Origin: Rutidosis leptorrhynchoides
Taxonomy: Eukaryota > Streptophyta > Magnoliopsida > Asterales > Asteraceae
Assembly: GCF_046630445.1 (NCBI RefSeq)
Contig: NC_092341.1
Span: forward strand, 6,202,001 to 6,266,000
Length of the DNA: 64,000 nucleotides
Direction: 5' to 3'
Part shown: piece after piece, positions 46,786 through 59,835 of the stretch
Layout: every line of letters starts with the position of its first letter
Position numbering within the stretch: position 1 is the first letter of the stretch
Program-made: the position numbers and the translations under genes
The notes under the pieces: model-generated
Database searches by the model: none
Seen by the model: the letters and a program-made list of their open reading frames with translations, nothing else
Told to the model about the DNA's origin: nothing

Positions 46786-47256
46786 TGATAATGCTAAAAA
46801 CGAACATATATTTCATAGCATTATCCCTCAAGAAAGACAAGCTTTTAGTTGCAATTGTTCTATTTACAAGTGATATTCGTTTAAATAATAAAAGGTGAAG
46901 ACAAAAGACAGATTCGACAAATTGAAGACGCAAACGACCAAAAAGCTTAAAAGTACAAAGTACAATCAAAGAGGTTTCAATTATTGATAAGAAACGTCTC
47001 AGAATTACAAGAGTACAAGATTCAAAACGCAAAGTACAAGATATTAAATTGTACGCAAGGACGTTCGAAAATCCGGAACCGGGACCAGAGTCAACTCTCA
47101 ACGCTCGACGCAACGGACTAAAAATTACAAGTCAACGGAGTACAAGAATATAATATAATATATATATATAATTAAATTTAATTATATATATTATATTATA
47201 TAATAAATAAATAAGCAGCCCACGTTTTTAAAGACTTTTGAGCCTCCCCAGCTGGT

Positions 47257-47333
47257 CATGCGATCGCATGGCCTTGAAGGGCAAAGCCCATGTGATCGTA
47301 TGAGGCCCTTTTCCAGCCCACATGCCTATAAAA
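47257..47333 (+). promoter_or_regulatory. LTR promoter: palindrome pair plus TATA box
   Basis: Perfect CATGCGATCGCATG at 47257-47270, decayed CATGTGATCGTATG at 47289-47302, then TATAAAA at 47327-47333. The pair would lie about 55-100 bp upstream of transcription start, a typical place for activator binding. Confidence 0.75.
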
Positions 47334-47382
47334 GTCGCAGTTTGGTGCATCAAATATCATATATCAATCTCTCTATCTAAAC

Positions 47383-47383
<1 letters not shown>

Positions 47384-47470
<87 letters not shown>
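47384..47470. repeat. (TA)n microsatellite, Athila B 5' LTR
   Basis: About 43 TA units, 50 bp after the TATA box. The 3' LTR has a similar tract at 62553-62628. Confidence 0.95.
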
Positions 47471-47475
<5 letters not shown>

Positions 47476-48841
47476 TTTAATTTTAATTTTAATTTTAATT
47501 CTAATAATAAGGGTATGTTAGCGCATATTGTAAGGGTGTAAGTCGAAATTCTGTCCGTGTAACGCTACGCTATTTTTAATCATTGTAAGTTATGTTTAAC
47601 CTTTTTAATTTAATGTCTCGTAGCTAAGTTATTATTATGCTTATTTAAAACGAAGAAATCATGATGTTGGGCTAAATACTAAAATTGGGTAATTGGGCTT
47701 TGTACCATAATTGAGGTTTGGACAAAAGAACGACACTTGTGGAAATTAGACTATGGGCTATTAGTGGGCTTTATATTTGTTTAACTAAATGATAGTTTGT
47801 TAATTTTAATATAAAGATTTACAATTGGGCATACCTATAAATAACTATATACACTCGATCGGACACGATGGGCGGGGTATTTATATGTACGAATAATCGT
47901 TCATTTAACCGGACACGGGAATGGATTAATAGTCTATGGACTTATTAAAACAAGGGTGAAATTATGTACAAGGACACTTGGCATAATTGATAACAAAATA
48001 TTAAAACCTTGGATTACACGCAGTCGATATCCTGGTGTAATTATTAAACAAAGTATTAAAATCTTGTTACAGTTTAAGTCCCCAATTAGTTGGAATATTT
48101 GACTTCGGGTATAAGGATAATTTGACGAGGACACTCGCACTTTATATTTATGACTGATGGACTGTTATGGACAAAAACCAGACGGACATATTAAATAATC
48201 CAGGACAAAGGACAATTAACCCATGGGCATAAAACTAAAATGAACACGTCAAACATCATGATTACGGAAGTTTAAATAAGCATAATTCCTTTATTTTTAT
48301 ATTTAATTGCACTTCTAATTATTACACTTTTATTTATTGTCATTGTATTTAATTGTACTTTTAATTATTGTACTTTTTAATTATCGCAAGTTTATTTTAT
48401 CGCAATTTCATTTATCGCAATTTCATTATCGTTATTTACTTTACGCTTTAAATTAAGTTATATTTATTTTTAATATTTTACATTAGGTTTTAACTGCGAC
48501 TAAAGTTTTAGAATCGACAAACCGGTCATTAAACGGTAAACCCCCCCCCCCCTTTTTTATAAGAATAATATTACTTATATATATATTTGTATTTTTATAA
48601 ATTAAAACTAATATAGCGTTAAGCTTTGTTTAAAAGATTTTTCCTGTGGAACGAACCGGACTTACTAAAAACTACACTACTGTACGATTAGGTACACTGC
48701 CTATAAGTGTTGTAGCAAGGTTTAAGTATATCCATTCTATAAATAAATAAATATCTTGTGTAAAATTGTATCATATTTAATAGTTTTTCCTAGTAAAATA
48801 TAAGTTATTTCATATACACCTCGCATAACATCAAGTATTTT

Positions 48842-48859
48842 TGGCGCCGCTGCCGGGGA
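48842..48859 (+). other. Primer binding site, tRNA-Asp type
   Basis: TGGCGCCGCTGCCGGGGA, one mismatch to the 3' end of plant tRNA-Asp, 8 bp after the LTR. Confidence 0.92.
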
Positions 48860-50306
48860 ACAAATCTAGCTTAAAAGCCGGAAGCGCAACGCTATATATA
48901 AAAAAAAGATTTTTATTTTTAAGTTTACTTTTATAAAAAAAATACGCTTTTGTAAAAATACGTTTTAAATATTCTAAAATATAAAAAGAAAAACAAAAAT
49001 ATAAATATTTTTAAGAGTTTGTTAAATATTTAAGTTTTATAAAGTTTCATAAAGTTTCTTTATTTCTATTTTTAGTTTGTAAAAATATAAGTTTTATTTA
49101 ATTTATATAAATATATTATATATATATTTTAGCAAAACAGAAAAAAAAAAAATTCAAGTCCAGTACTGTAGCAGCCCAGTCACTGGCCCGAAACCCTAGC
49201 CCATGTGATCGCATGGCCTGGTAACTTAGAACTCATGCGATCGCATGAAGGCACCTGACACGCCTGTTTTGACCTATTTCAGCATTAATTACGGAGTATT
49301 ATTTATTATTATACTTTAACCCTAATTAGGTTATATTTTTATATTATTTAGTTTAGTTTATTTATTATTTGTATTATTTAGTTAAATTAGTTTAATTAAT
49401 TTATAAAATTAATAGTTTTATAAAATAAATAATATAAAAATAATATTTTTATAAAAATTGTACTTTTTACAACTTTTAGTATATTTTTATATTTTGTCCC
49501 TTTTTATTCGTTTTAGCGTAATATTTGTATTTTTCGCTCGTATTTAGTTTTAAGATACAGTTTTTGCCATAGTTATTTTTACTTCTAGATTTTTAAGATT
49601 TGCCATAAAATCCCTTAAGTGCTTTTTCTTTAGACTAAGATTTAGGTGCTTTAAAATTTTGCGAAGCCTTTTTAAGTTTTAGTACCTTTTTAAGTTATTG
49701 CCATTTGGAATAGTTTTACTTTTAAGTTTTAATATTTTTAGACGCAACTTTTTATTCTTAGTTTTTAGTTCCTTTTTAAGTTTCAACGCGCTACTTTCTT
49801 ATTTTTATTTTTCGACGCCTTTTACCTATGTATCAATTATCACTTCAATTAGTAATCTCAATTTGCAATTTTAATTTTAAGTTAGTGATAATAATAAGGT
49901 TGAGTTAGTCGAGTGTTTTAAAGTTTTATAAGTCACTCTTTTTCTTTCTTATTTCTCCAATTTTAATACCGACGCGCTCTTTTTCTTTCTTATTTCTCGC
50001 TATTCTAGTTTTTAGGACATAGAATTTTTCTACTTCTTCTCTAAATTTCTTTAAATTACGAAAATTTATTTTAAGTGGTTAAATTGATAGACATCAAAAT
50101 TTTCCGGTTCGTAGTAATAGTTGGATTTGTACGTGGACCGGGTTATTGGAGACAAACAGTACTCAATTATATTGAGACCAAACGAATCCTGCTCCTCTGC
50201 TGCATCTTTTGGCTATTCGAAACGTGGGCAAAATCAGAAAAGTCTATTAATTGGATAACTTATATAATTTTTCTTTCTTTTTAAAAACTAATAGGATATT
50301 CAGTGA
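48860..50306 (+). other. Athila B leader
   Basis: Long AT-rich untranslated leader. It contains a palindrome pair, CATGTGATCGCATG (49202-49215) and CATGCGATCGCATG (49234-49247), and pyrimidine-rich tracts. The short open frame at 50075-50284 has no recognised features. Confidence 0.8.
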
Positions 50307-52138
50307 ATGCACCGAGCAAAACGTTCACCACCTTTTGTACGTTCACCACCTGTAACTCGATCAAGACATATAGCAAATATTGTCGCCGTTGATTTTTCTT
50401 TAGAATCGTCATCCAGTCGACCAAGTACTCCAATTCAAATTTCCGATAATCCATTTTTTGAACCCGACCTCACAATTGAGAATCCGGAGAATATTCAGGG
50501 ACAATTCATAGATCCTGAACCACTAATCTTTCCTCCGGAACCACCAATCATTCAAACAGAGATTGTTGAGGAACGAACCATTAAATCAGAATCCTCTAGT
50601 GATTCAGATTCAACAAATTCAATTATGGAGAATCTGGAACCTCTAAGTATGGAAGACCGAATGAGAGCTAAACGCACTGGCCAAGGTCACGCAATTACTC
50701 AACCTGACATTAATGCGCAGATTATGAAATCAAAGGACAAATCCTACATATGGTAACTAATCAATGCCAATTTAGTGGTGCGCCGAAGGAAGATCCAAAT
50801 GAACATCTTCGTACCTTTAATAGGATCTGCACTCTATTTAAAATAAGAGAAGTGGAGGATGAACAGATATATCTCATGTTATTTCCCTGGACTTTAAAGG
50901 GAGAAGCCAAAGATTGGTTGGAATCGTTACCTGAAGGGGCGATTGATACATGGGACGTTTTAGTTGAAAAATTTCTTAAACAATTCTTTTCGGCATCTAA
51001 AGCCTTAAGACTTCAAGGGGAAATTGTTACATTCACACAAAAGCCAAATGAAACTCTATATGAGGCATGGACCAGATTTGGAAAGTTATTGAGAGGATGT
51101 TCGCAACATGGTTTAGACACTTGTCAAATAGTACAAATATTCTACCAAGGATGCGACATCACTACAAGGAAAGACATCGATATAGCAGCTGGTGGTTCCA
51201 TTATGAAGAAACAGAAACTGATGCTTACAAAATTATTGATAACACTGCTTCCCACTCACATGAGTGGCACCAAGAAAAAGATATCGTTAGATCATCTAAA
51301 GCAGCTAGAGCCGATTCTAGCCATGACTTAGATTCCATTTCAGCAAAGATAGATGCTGTCGAGAGACGAATGGAAAAGATGACTAAGGATATACACTCAA
51401 TACGAATTAGTTGCGAGCAGTGTGGAGGACCACATTTGACAAAAGATTGTCTCAGTATTGAACTAACAATGGAACAAAGAGAGAATGTTTCATATCTAAA
51501 CCAAAGGCCTGGAAATAATTATCAGAATAATTATCAACCACCAAGACCGATTTACAATCAAAACCAGAATTATAATCGCAATGTTCCATACAACAACCAA
51601 CAAGGTCCTAGCAATCAACAAGTATCCAATAATACTTACAATCAGAAAAGACCTAATTTTCAAAACAAACCACCACAAACCGATGATAAAAAGCCAAATT
51701 TAGAAGATATGATGACGAAGCTAGTTGAATCTCAAACACAGTTTTTCACATCTCAGAAACAAACGAATGAACAAAATGCTCAAGCATTTAGAAATCAACA
51801 AGGTTCTATTTAAAATCTGGAACAAGAAGTAAGTAACCTAGCAAGGTTAATAGGTGAAAGAAAACCGAAAAGTCTACGTAGTGATACAAATGCTAACCCC
51901 CGGAATGAAACAGCTAAAGCCATTACCACAAGAAGTGGTATTACACTTAAACCACCTGAAATACCTGTAATTTCTGAGGAAGCTATTCATACTCCACAAG
52001 AACCACAATCTGATCAAGATTAGGAAAAAGAACCGGTAGTTGAAAAAGTTAATGAAGATAACACAGTTAAAGCTAAACCTTATGTTAAACCATACCAACC
52101 ACCACTTCCTTACCCGAGTAAAATGAAAAAATAGAGAC
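50307..52138 (+). pseudogene. Athila B gag
   Basis: Starts MHRAKRSPPFVRSPP at an ATG after a long leader. N-terminal Ser/Pro/Glu-rich part, then the gag core (QFSGAPKEDPNEHLRTFNR, GEAKDWLESLPEGAIDTW, YEAWTRFGKLLRGCSQHG), a zinc knuckle (CEQCGGPHLTKDC) and an Asn/Gln-rich tail (NYQNNYQPPRPIYNQNQN). It forms the particle and packages RNA. Lesions: frame changes near 50750 and 51215, stops near 51812, 52022 and 52132. The equivalent part of Athila A lies outside the window. Confidence 0.9.
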
Positions 52139-55100
52139 TTGAAGCCGAGTAAATTCTTGGATATGTTTAAACAGATAAATGTAAATCTTCCTTTCATTGA
52201 TGTAATTTCAGGAATGCCTAGATATGCTAAATTTTTGAAAGATCTAATCTCAAATAGAAAGAAAATGGAAGAACTCTCGGCTGTTACTATGAATGCTAAT
52301 TGTTCAGCAGTGCTGTTGAATAAGATACCAGAAAAATTATCAGATCCAGGAAGTTTCACAATTTCATGTTTTCTGGGTAGTCTTAGTTCAATAGAAGCAT
52401 TGGCAGACTTAGGTGCTAGTATAAATTTAATGCCGTATTCACTATACGCTAAACTAAACCTTGGAGAATTGAAACCAACACGAATAAGTATACAACTAGC
52501 CGATAGATCAATAAAATATCCTAGAGGGATAATGGAGAACATGCTAGTTAAAGTTGGTACTTTAGTATTTCCAATAGATTTTGTTGTTCTGGACATGGAA
52601 GAAGATTCTCAAGTTCCTCTCATATTAGGAAGACCATTCTTAAACACGGCTAAAGCAATGATAGACGTGTTCGGTAAGAAACTGACTCTAAGTATAGAAG
52701 AAGAGAGTGTTACCTTTTCAGTTGATAGAGCAATGCAATAACCGCAATCTGCAGATGATACTTGTTATTATATTCAAACTATAGAATCACATGCAGAATT
52801 ATTAGAAGAATTTCCAGAATTGCAAGGGACAGGAGAATGTTCTTTAGGAGAAGGTACTGAACCAATTGATGAAACTGAAATGTTAGCTACACTTATGGCT
52901 AATGGATACGAACCAACAACAGAAGAAATTCAAATGCTAAAAGAAGAAGACAGATATCGATATAAATCATCGATAGAAGAACCACCGACATTAGAGTTAA
53001 AGCCACTTCCAAACCATTTGGAATACGCTTATTTACATGGTGAATCTGAATTACCTGTAATAATATCGTCTTCTCTTACTGAAAATGAGAAATCACAACT
53101 CATTTCTGTATTAAAAGCTCATAAACCAGCTATTGCATGGAAAATTCATGATATTAAAGGAATAAGTCCTTCGTATTGCACACATAAAATCCTTATGGAA
53201 GAAGGTCATAAAACGTATGTGCAACACCAACGAAGACTAAATCCTAATATGCAAGATGTTGTTAAGAAAGAAATTATTAAACTGCTAGATGCAGGTTTAA
53301 TTTATCCAATCTCTGATAGTCCATGGGTAAGCCCAGTTCAATGCGTGCCTAAGAAGGGTGGCATGACTGTCATTACAAATGAGAAAAATGAGCTTATTCC
53401 TACTAGGACTGTAACAGGATGGCGTGTATGTATTGATTATAGAAAATTAAATGACGCCACCAGAAAAGATCACTTTCCCTTACCTTTCATTGATCAAATG
53501 TTGGAAAGATTAGCCGGAAACAGTTACTATTGTTTTCTTGATGGTTTTTCCGGATACTTTCAGATTCCAATAGCACCCGAACACCAAGAGAAAACCACAT
53601 TCACGTGCCATTATGGTACTTTTGCTTACAAACGCATGCCATTTGGACTTTGCAACGCCCCTGCAACCTTTCAAAGGTGCATGATGGCGATTTTTCACGA
53701 CATGATAGAAGAATGCATGGAAGTTTTCATGGACGACTTTTCAGTCTTCGGTGATACATTTGAATCATGTCTAGTTAATCTGGAACGAATGTTTATTAGA
53801 TGCAAACAATCAAATCTAGTACTTAATTGGGAGAAATATCATTTCATGGTCAAAGAAGACATCGTTCTTGGTCATAAAATCTCAAAAGAAGGAATTGAAG
53901 TGGATAGAGCTAAAGTAGATGTAATTGCTAAACTTCCACATCCCACCAATGTTAGAGGAGTTAGGAGTTTTCTAGGGCATGCCGGTTTTTACCGACGTTT
54001 CATAAAAGATTTTTCTGAAATTGCCACTCCTATGAATAAACTCCTAGAAAAGGATGCTCCATTCATCTTTTCAGATGAATGTATCAAATCTTTTAATATT
54101 CTTAAAGAGAAACTCACTAATTCGCCGATCATGATAACTCCAAATTGGAATCTACCATTTGAACTAATGTGCGATGCAAGTGATTTTGCAATGGGAGCCG
54201 TTTTAGGACAAATGATTGAAAAACGATTTCAACCAATTTATTATGCTAGTAAGACGTTACAAGGAGCACAAACAAATTACACAACTACTGAAAAAGAACT
54301 CCTTGCTATTGTCTTTGCTTTTGACAAATTTCGTTCATATCTCGTTCTAGCAAAAACGATGGTCTATACCGACCATTCTGCTCTTAGATACCTATTTTCA
54401 AAACAAGATGCCAAACCAAGATTAATCCGTTGGATCTTACTCTTACAAGAGTTTGATATTGAAATCCGAGATAAAAGAGGAGTAGAAAATCTCGCAGCTG
54501 ATCATCTTTCTCGTCTTAAAAATCCCGAATTAGAAGTTCTAAATGAATCGGCCATACAAGACAACTTTCCTGATGAATATCTATTGAAGATAGATTATAA
54601 TGAAATTCCATGGTTTGTAGACTATCCAAACTACTTAGTATGTGGATTCCTTGAAAAATGATTATCGTACCAAAAACGAAAGAAATTCTTTAGTGATATA
54701 AAACACTATTTCTGGGAAGATCCACATTTGTTTAAAAGTTGTCCCGATGGAATAATACGCCGATGTGTATTCGGAGATGAAGCTAGTAAAATCTTAAACC
54801 ATTGTCACACAGGACCAACAGGAGGGCATTATGGGCCTAAACTATCAGCAAGAAAAGTTTACGATGCTGGATTCTATTGGCCTACAATTTTCAAAGAGGC
54901 ACACCTTCTTTGCAAATCCTGTGATGCATGTCAAAGGGCCGGAAAAATAAGTCAACGTGATGAAATGCCACAAAATTTCATTCAAGTATGTGAAGTATTT
55001 GACATTTGGGGTATTGACTTTATGGGTCCATTTCCAAAATCTCATAATAATCTCTATATTCTCGTAGCCATTGATTATGTATCTAAATGGGCGGAAGCAC

Positions 55101-55901
55101 AAGTTCTCCCAACTAACGATGCACGAGTTGTAGTCAACTTTTTAAAATGTCTTTTTGCAAGGTTTGGAACACCGAAAGCTTTAATAAGTGATCGGGGTAC
55201 TCATTTCTGTAATAATCAACTTGAGAAAGTTCTCAAAAGATATGGAGTAACTCATAAAATCTCCACTGCTTATCATCCACAAACAAGTGGACAAGTTGAA
55301 AATACCAACCGAGCTTTAAAACATATTTTAGAGAAAACCGTAGGATCAAATCCGAAGGAATGGTCCATGAAATTGGAGGATGCACTCTGGGCTTTTAGAA
55401 CAGCCTACAAAACTCCAATTGGAACCATACCTTTTAGACTCGTTTACAGGAAAAGCATGTCATCTTCCAGTAGAAATTGAACACAAAGCATTTTGGGCTT
55501 TGAAGACATGTAATCTTGATTTACATGAAGTCGGACGTCTACGATTAAGTCAACTAAACGAATTAGAAGAATTAAGACATGAAGCATACGAAAATTCGTT
55601 AATCTATAAAGAAAGAACGAAGAAATGGCATGATAAAAGAATCAAAAGTTCAAAAGAATTTAAAGAAGGAGACAGAGTTCTTCTTTTCAATTCACGATTC
55701 AAGCTATTTCCTGGAAAATTGAAATCAAGATGGTCTGGACCATTCATAGTCAAAAGAGTTTTCCCATACGGAACAGTAGAATTAATAAATTCAAATGGGA
55801 TTGAATTTAAAGTTAATGGTCACAGAGTTAAACATTACATAGATAGTCCAATGGAAGTTGACAACGAAGTTAATCACAATTTCGATACCACAGCTAACTA
55901 A
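52139..55901 (+). pseudogene. Athila B protease, RT, RNase H and integrase
   Basis: Protease ADLGASINLMP (Asp codon 52405-52407). Reverse transcriptase with [19 protein letters not shown] and FMDD at 53726-53737. RNase H starting [15 protein letters not shown]. Integrase finger [12 protein letters not shown] with CKSCDAC, core [23 protein letters not shown] and [17 protein letters not shown]. Tail to the stop at 55899-55901. Lesions: TAA at 52739 (CAA in Athila A), TGA at 54659-54661 (GGA in A), and a one-base insertion near 55447 that shifts the frame. Each lesion is absent from Athila A, so decay happened separately. Confidence 0.95.
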
Positions 55902-56072
55902 GTGTGGGGAGAATCAAGTCTTTAAAGGATAATATGTATTTCTGTTTGAGTTAGATTTTCTGTTTTCGTGTAGTTCTCGAAAATAGAACCCGAATGGTCT
56001 TTTCCTAGCAGACCCTAAAGAACTAGTCTTCTCCCCCCATTCTGAATTTTTATTTTTTTTAGGTTTTTCGAA

Positions 56073-56489
56073 ATGAAGACTTCCTGTAAACTAAACCATG
56101 GCCTAATGCTACATGCTTTGATTACTAAACGTAATAATGACACACTTCCAAGTGAAATAGTATCATTAATCAGAGGCAAATTGGACGGAGTAAGAAAAGA
56201 ATCCAGATGCGAAGATAATAAGTTACAGTTTGGTAAAGGAAAATCAAAATCCGCAGCGAAAAGAAGAGCACGACACCTTGAAAGATGACACAAATGCGGA
56301 AAATGGTCACACGAAGGTAAATGTTCAAATAATCAAACCTATTCAAACACCGAATTTGTTACTTTATGCAGAGACGGACCATTCATATGTTTAGAAGAAA
56401 AAACGTTAAATGCTCGAGGTTACGCCTATGTAGCCATGGAAAACCAATTAGTCCGACTATCTTATGAGTGGGCTAGAGCATATCCCTAA
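56073..56489 (+). pseudogene. Small basic zinc-knuckle-like ORF, Athila B
   Basis: 417 bp, ATG at 56073, TAA at 56487-56489. An in-frame TGA at 56286-56288 replaces the first Cys of the knuckle (TGT in Athila A). Basic stretch KSAAKRRARHLER, then HKCGKWSHEGKC. The C-terminal part (GYAYVAMENQLVRLSYEWA) is retained. It lies between pol and ORF3. A splice donor AG|GTAAGT with GT at 56506-56507 follows the stop by 16 bp, and Athila A has one at the same place. Confidence 0.65.
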
Positions 56490-56505
56490 GAAATATATTT
56501 CACAG

Positions 56506-57631
56506 GTAAGTTTGTACAGTTTTCATTTTCATTTTTTATTTTAATTTTTAACCTTTTAATAATAAACGCTGATTTGTTCGCTATAAAGTATTAAATTGGT
56601 ATTCGATAAAATTAGGTCTTGCGACCAAAATTATTGATATCATACAAAAATTTATTACATCACTGCGAAATTTAACGTTTATTCTTAAGGTATAAATATC
56701 TTTAATCAATCAACCCAAAATATTTCAAAAATTCGTCATGAGTTAAATTAGGTTATTGAACCGAAATTACTTTACCAAAAAGAGGGGCGTATATTTTTGA
56801 TAATATTTGATTGATTAAAGTGGGATAAAAGCCAAAAAGATTTTTTATTTTATTTTTACTTTGTTTTTAAAATTAATATTAAAATAATATTGTAAACTTT
56901 TTAAATTAATATATATATTTAAAATTGTAAATATTTGAAAAATTAATATTTTTAATATGAGTTTGTATGTATAAAAACCAAAATATAATATAAGTTTGGT
57001 GTGAATTTTTAATTTTTAAAATATGAATTTTTAATTTTATACATTTTAAATTTAAGTTTGGTGTGAATTTAAAAACAAAAATTTACTTTATTTCGCTAAG
57101 TTAAAAATATGATTTTTAAAATTCGTCGTGAGTTGAAGACTAGGTCGTTGAACCGAAATTGCTTTACCCGAGGGAGGGACGAGAACTTTTATTATCATTA
57201 TTTTTAAACTTATTGAATTAAAGTATGCCAAAAACATTAAAAAACCCAAAAATCTATGCTTTTAAAACCGCGTTTAAAAAGTGACAAATTTTAAAATTTT
57301 GTCGAGGGACGGACTAGGACAACGTTCCGAAACGCCCTCGCTCCTAAAAAAAATTAGAATTTTATTAATTTTATGTTTTATAAAGTGTAAGGTTTTAAAA
57401 ATAAAAAAATAAAAAAAGCTGAAAGTACTGTACCCGGGACTCCATGCGATCGCATGGAGTTTGCCCTTTGCATCCATGCGATCGCATGGGGAGAAAAATC
57501 TGGCCAGGATCAAAAACTTTCAGCGAGCTGTTCTTCACACAAACACACACACATATACACGAAAAACACTCAAAATTCTCTCAAATTTCATCATTTTTCC
57601 GCCGTAATTCGTCATTTTTCTTGCTCTAATC
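56506..57631 (+). other. Non-coding leader between small ORF and ORF3, Athila B
   Basis: No gene. Possible intron beginning at the donor GT 56506. It holds four TAGGT...ACCGAAATT-type modules (56613, 56749, 57141, 57315). The palindrome pair CATGCGATCGCATG occurs perfectly at 57443-57456 and 57475-57488, 144-189 bp before the ORF3 ATG. Confidence 0.65.
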
Positions 57632-59835
57632 ATGCCTAGATTCTTATTCTTCAGCAAAAAGGTAAAAATTACACCCCTAAACTCATAAATTTTCTAGTTT
57701 TTGTGATAATTACCAATATTTTACCTAATGTAATTTTGTTAATTTCTAGTGTAATTAGTGTTAAATTGTTAGTATTTTATGCATGTAAAACCTAGATTGA
57801 TGCTATTTAACATGATTTGAAGCCAAAAACTTCAAAATTTTTAGAAATCTAGGGTTTGTATTCTTGAGCAATTTGGGGCTTTTTGATATAAACAGGTTAT
57901 GGCTGATTTTTGTCATGAATTATTGCTAAATTGAGTAGTGTAACATGTTTAGGTAGTTAAATGATCCAAACATTGATCCTAAACATGATTTTTAAAGATT
58001 AAAGAGGACTTTTTAGGTACAAAATTCATGAACTTGATTAATTTGATATATTTGCCATTTGAGACTTGTTTAATTATTTGTAATGACTATTTTGACATGT
58101 TATTTGAGTTAAATGCTTATGAACTTTGTATACATTTTCATATGTGCATATTTGAAAAAGTGTAGAATTGTGAAAAATTGTGAAAATAAGTATAAGTTTA
58201 ATTTTGATTTAACATGTTATTGTGATTGTTTTAAATTGTTATTTTGCTAACACTAATGCATATTTGGATGCACAAATTTTGTGTTTAATGTGTTTTGTAG
58301 AAAGCCGATACTGGAGGTTCAGGAGCATCATCATCTAGACAGCCTGCTCCAGCACCAGAACCAGAACCAGAAATGCAACACGAGCCAGAACCCGAACAAG
58401 AACCACAACAGGAACCACAACAACAGCCTGATCAACACGTACCTTATTATGATCCGGTACAATTTGTTAATGAATTCATAGTATTCCTGATGAGGCCGCC
58501 AGTAGAATACCCAACGATTCCTGAGCACACTTTGCATCCTAATCTGAGATTTGATAGAAGATGGAGGGATTACGAGACATATCAAAGGAACAAATTCAGA
58601 TTGGTAACTAAAAATGTAGAGGTGCCAAGGGTAATCGATTGGGATCCTTTGGAAAGAGTTCAGCTAGCTAATAGAGTCAGACTGCTACTGATTCAGAGGT
58701 ACGAGAACTCTTCTTTTACAGATTGGGAACGTCTTTTAACCATTCGTAGACCTGTATATAAGGAATGGTGTGTTGAGCTCATGAGAACTGTATCACTTGA
58801 TACAAATATAGTTAGAATAGATGATAGAAGATTTCTTAGGTTTATCCTTGGCGGTAGGATGTACAGAATGTCCATGCTGGACATGGCCAGGGCTTTACAG
58901 ATATATACTCCTGGTGAGTTGCTACTACCCGATTGTACAAATTTGATTCATTATGGTGAAAGGGTAGATAGCAACTTTGACGCTGACGCCATTTGGAGGG
59001 GTATGTCACATTTTGATGTTTTTACACGAGCGGGAGGACACTCCTATACACATATTGACAGAGCCTAGCTTCGTATCATTCATAGATTTTTGGCTAACTC
59101 GATTACACAAAGAGGTAACAATAAAAAAAAATAACCTTACATGATTTATTCTACCTAAAGTGTATTCGGGATCCTAGAAGCTTTGTCAATATCCCTTACT
59201 GTGTTGGTTTTTATTTATCTAAAATGGTAGAAGGAATGCAGGACGGGAGTATAATATGAGGAGGTATTTTTGTTACTCTCATTGGAGAGTATTTAGGTGT
59301 TGATAGGAACCAAGGGGGTCCATTACAGCTTTGTAGAGAACAGGTTGAGCCTTTAGGATTGAAAGTTTATGTGGGTGCTAAGGTATTAAAAAGTATACGC
59401 AACCAGGCAGTACCCTATGAGGGCCCTCATCCACAGGTAGAAAGGGGATCAGACGAGGAAATGGAGGAGGCGGAAGACATTAGGGATGTCTTTCGAGATG
59501 CTATTCTTGACGTCCACGTTCGTATAGATGAGGAATCAATGACGAACGCGGCCAGACATAGTATGTACGAGCAGTGGAACTCCGAGCGAGTATACGAGGA
59601 TTATAGGCGACGCCAACACGATAGCTGGTTAGTTCATCAGCACCAAATCATGAGCCAGCTATCATATCAGGTACCAAATAATTACGTGCCTACTCGACCT
59701 GCTCATTTTCTGCCACACAGCCCCGACATCCGACCACCCTTTAACCGGTATGTCTATAACCAAGCCTATTAGGACACCTATAACCAACAATGGAACCCAC
59801 CTGACGAGATGAACTGGAACCCCTATCCAGACTGA
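57632..59835 (+). pseudogene. Athila B ORF3 (env position), spliced, broken
   Basis: Exon 1 57632-57661 encodes ten residues starting MPRF and ending SKK, then GTAAAA. The intron 57662-58300 (639 bp) ends TTTTGTAG. Exon 2 58301-59835 is in frame and gives a protein of about 520 residues: Pro/Glu/Gln-rich start, core RRWRDYETYQRNKFRLVTKN, PRVIDWDPLERVQLANRVR, MYRMSMLDMARALQIYTP, an acidic EEMEEAEDIRD part and an Asn/Pro/Tyr-rich end. Lesions: TAG 59066-59068, a one-base loss in an A run near 59125, a TGA near 59256, and TAG near 59770. No membrane helix is seen. The intron and exon sizes match Athila A. Confidence 0.7.

Larger units (their letters stand above)
46786..48833 (+). repeat. Athila B 5' LTR
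   Basis: TGATAATGCTA... to ...GCATAACATCA. The first 40 bp form a hairpin, GATAATGCTA (46787-46796) with TAGCATTATC (46816-46825). TATA box 47327-47333. A (TA)n tract at 47384-47470 lies where the transcribed region begins. The antisense frame at 46772-47113 is LTR sequence only. Confidence 0.95.

Noticed and set aside
46772..47113. Antisense frame at the start of Athila LTRs, also at 61937-62281
   Set aside because: Present twice because LTRs are duplicated. In the more distant Athila A LTR the corresponding frame is not conserved.
57632..59835. Envelope gene of an endogenous retrovirus
   Set aside because: Position fits, but no signal peptide, membrane helix or cleavage site is visible.
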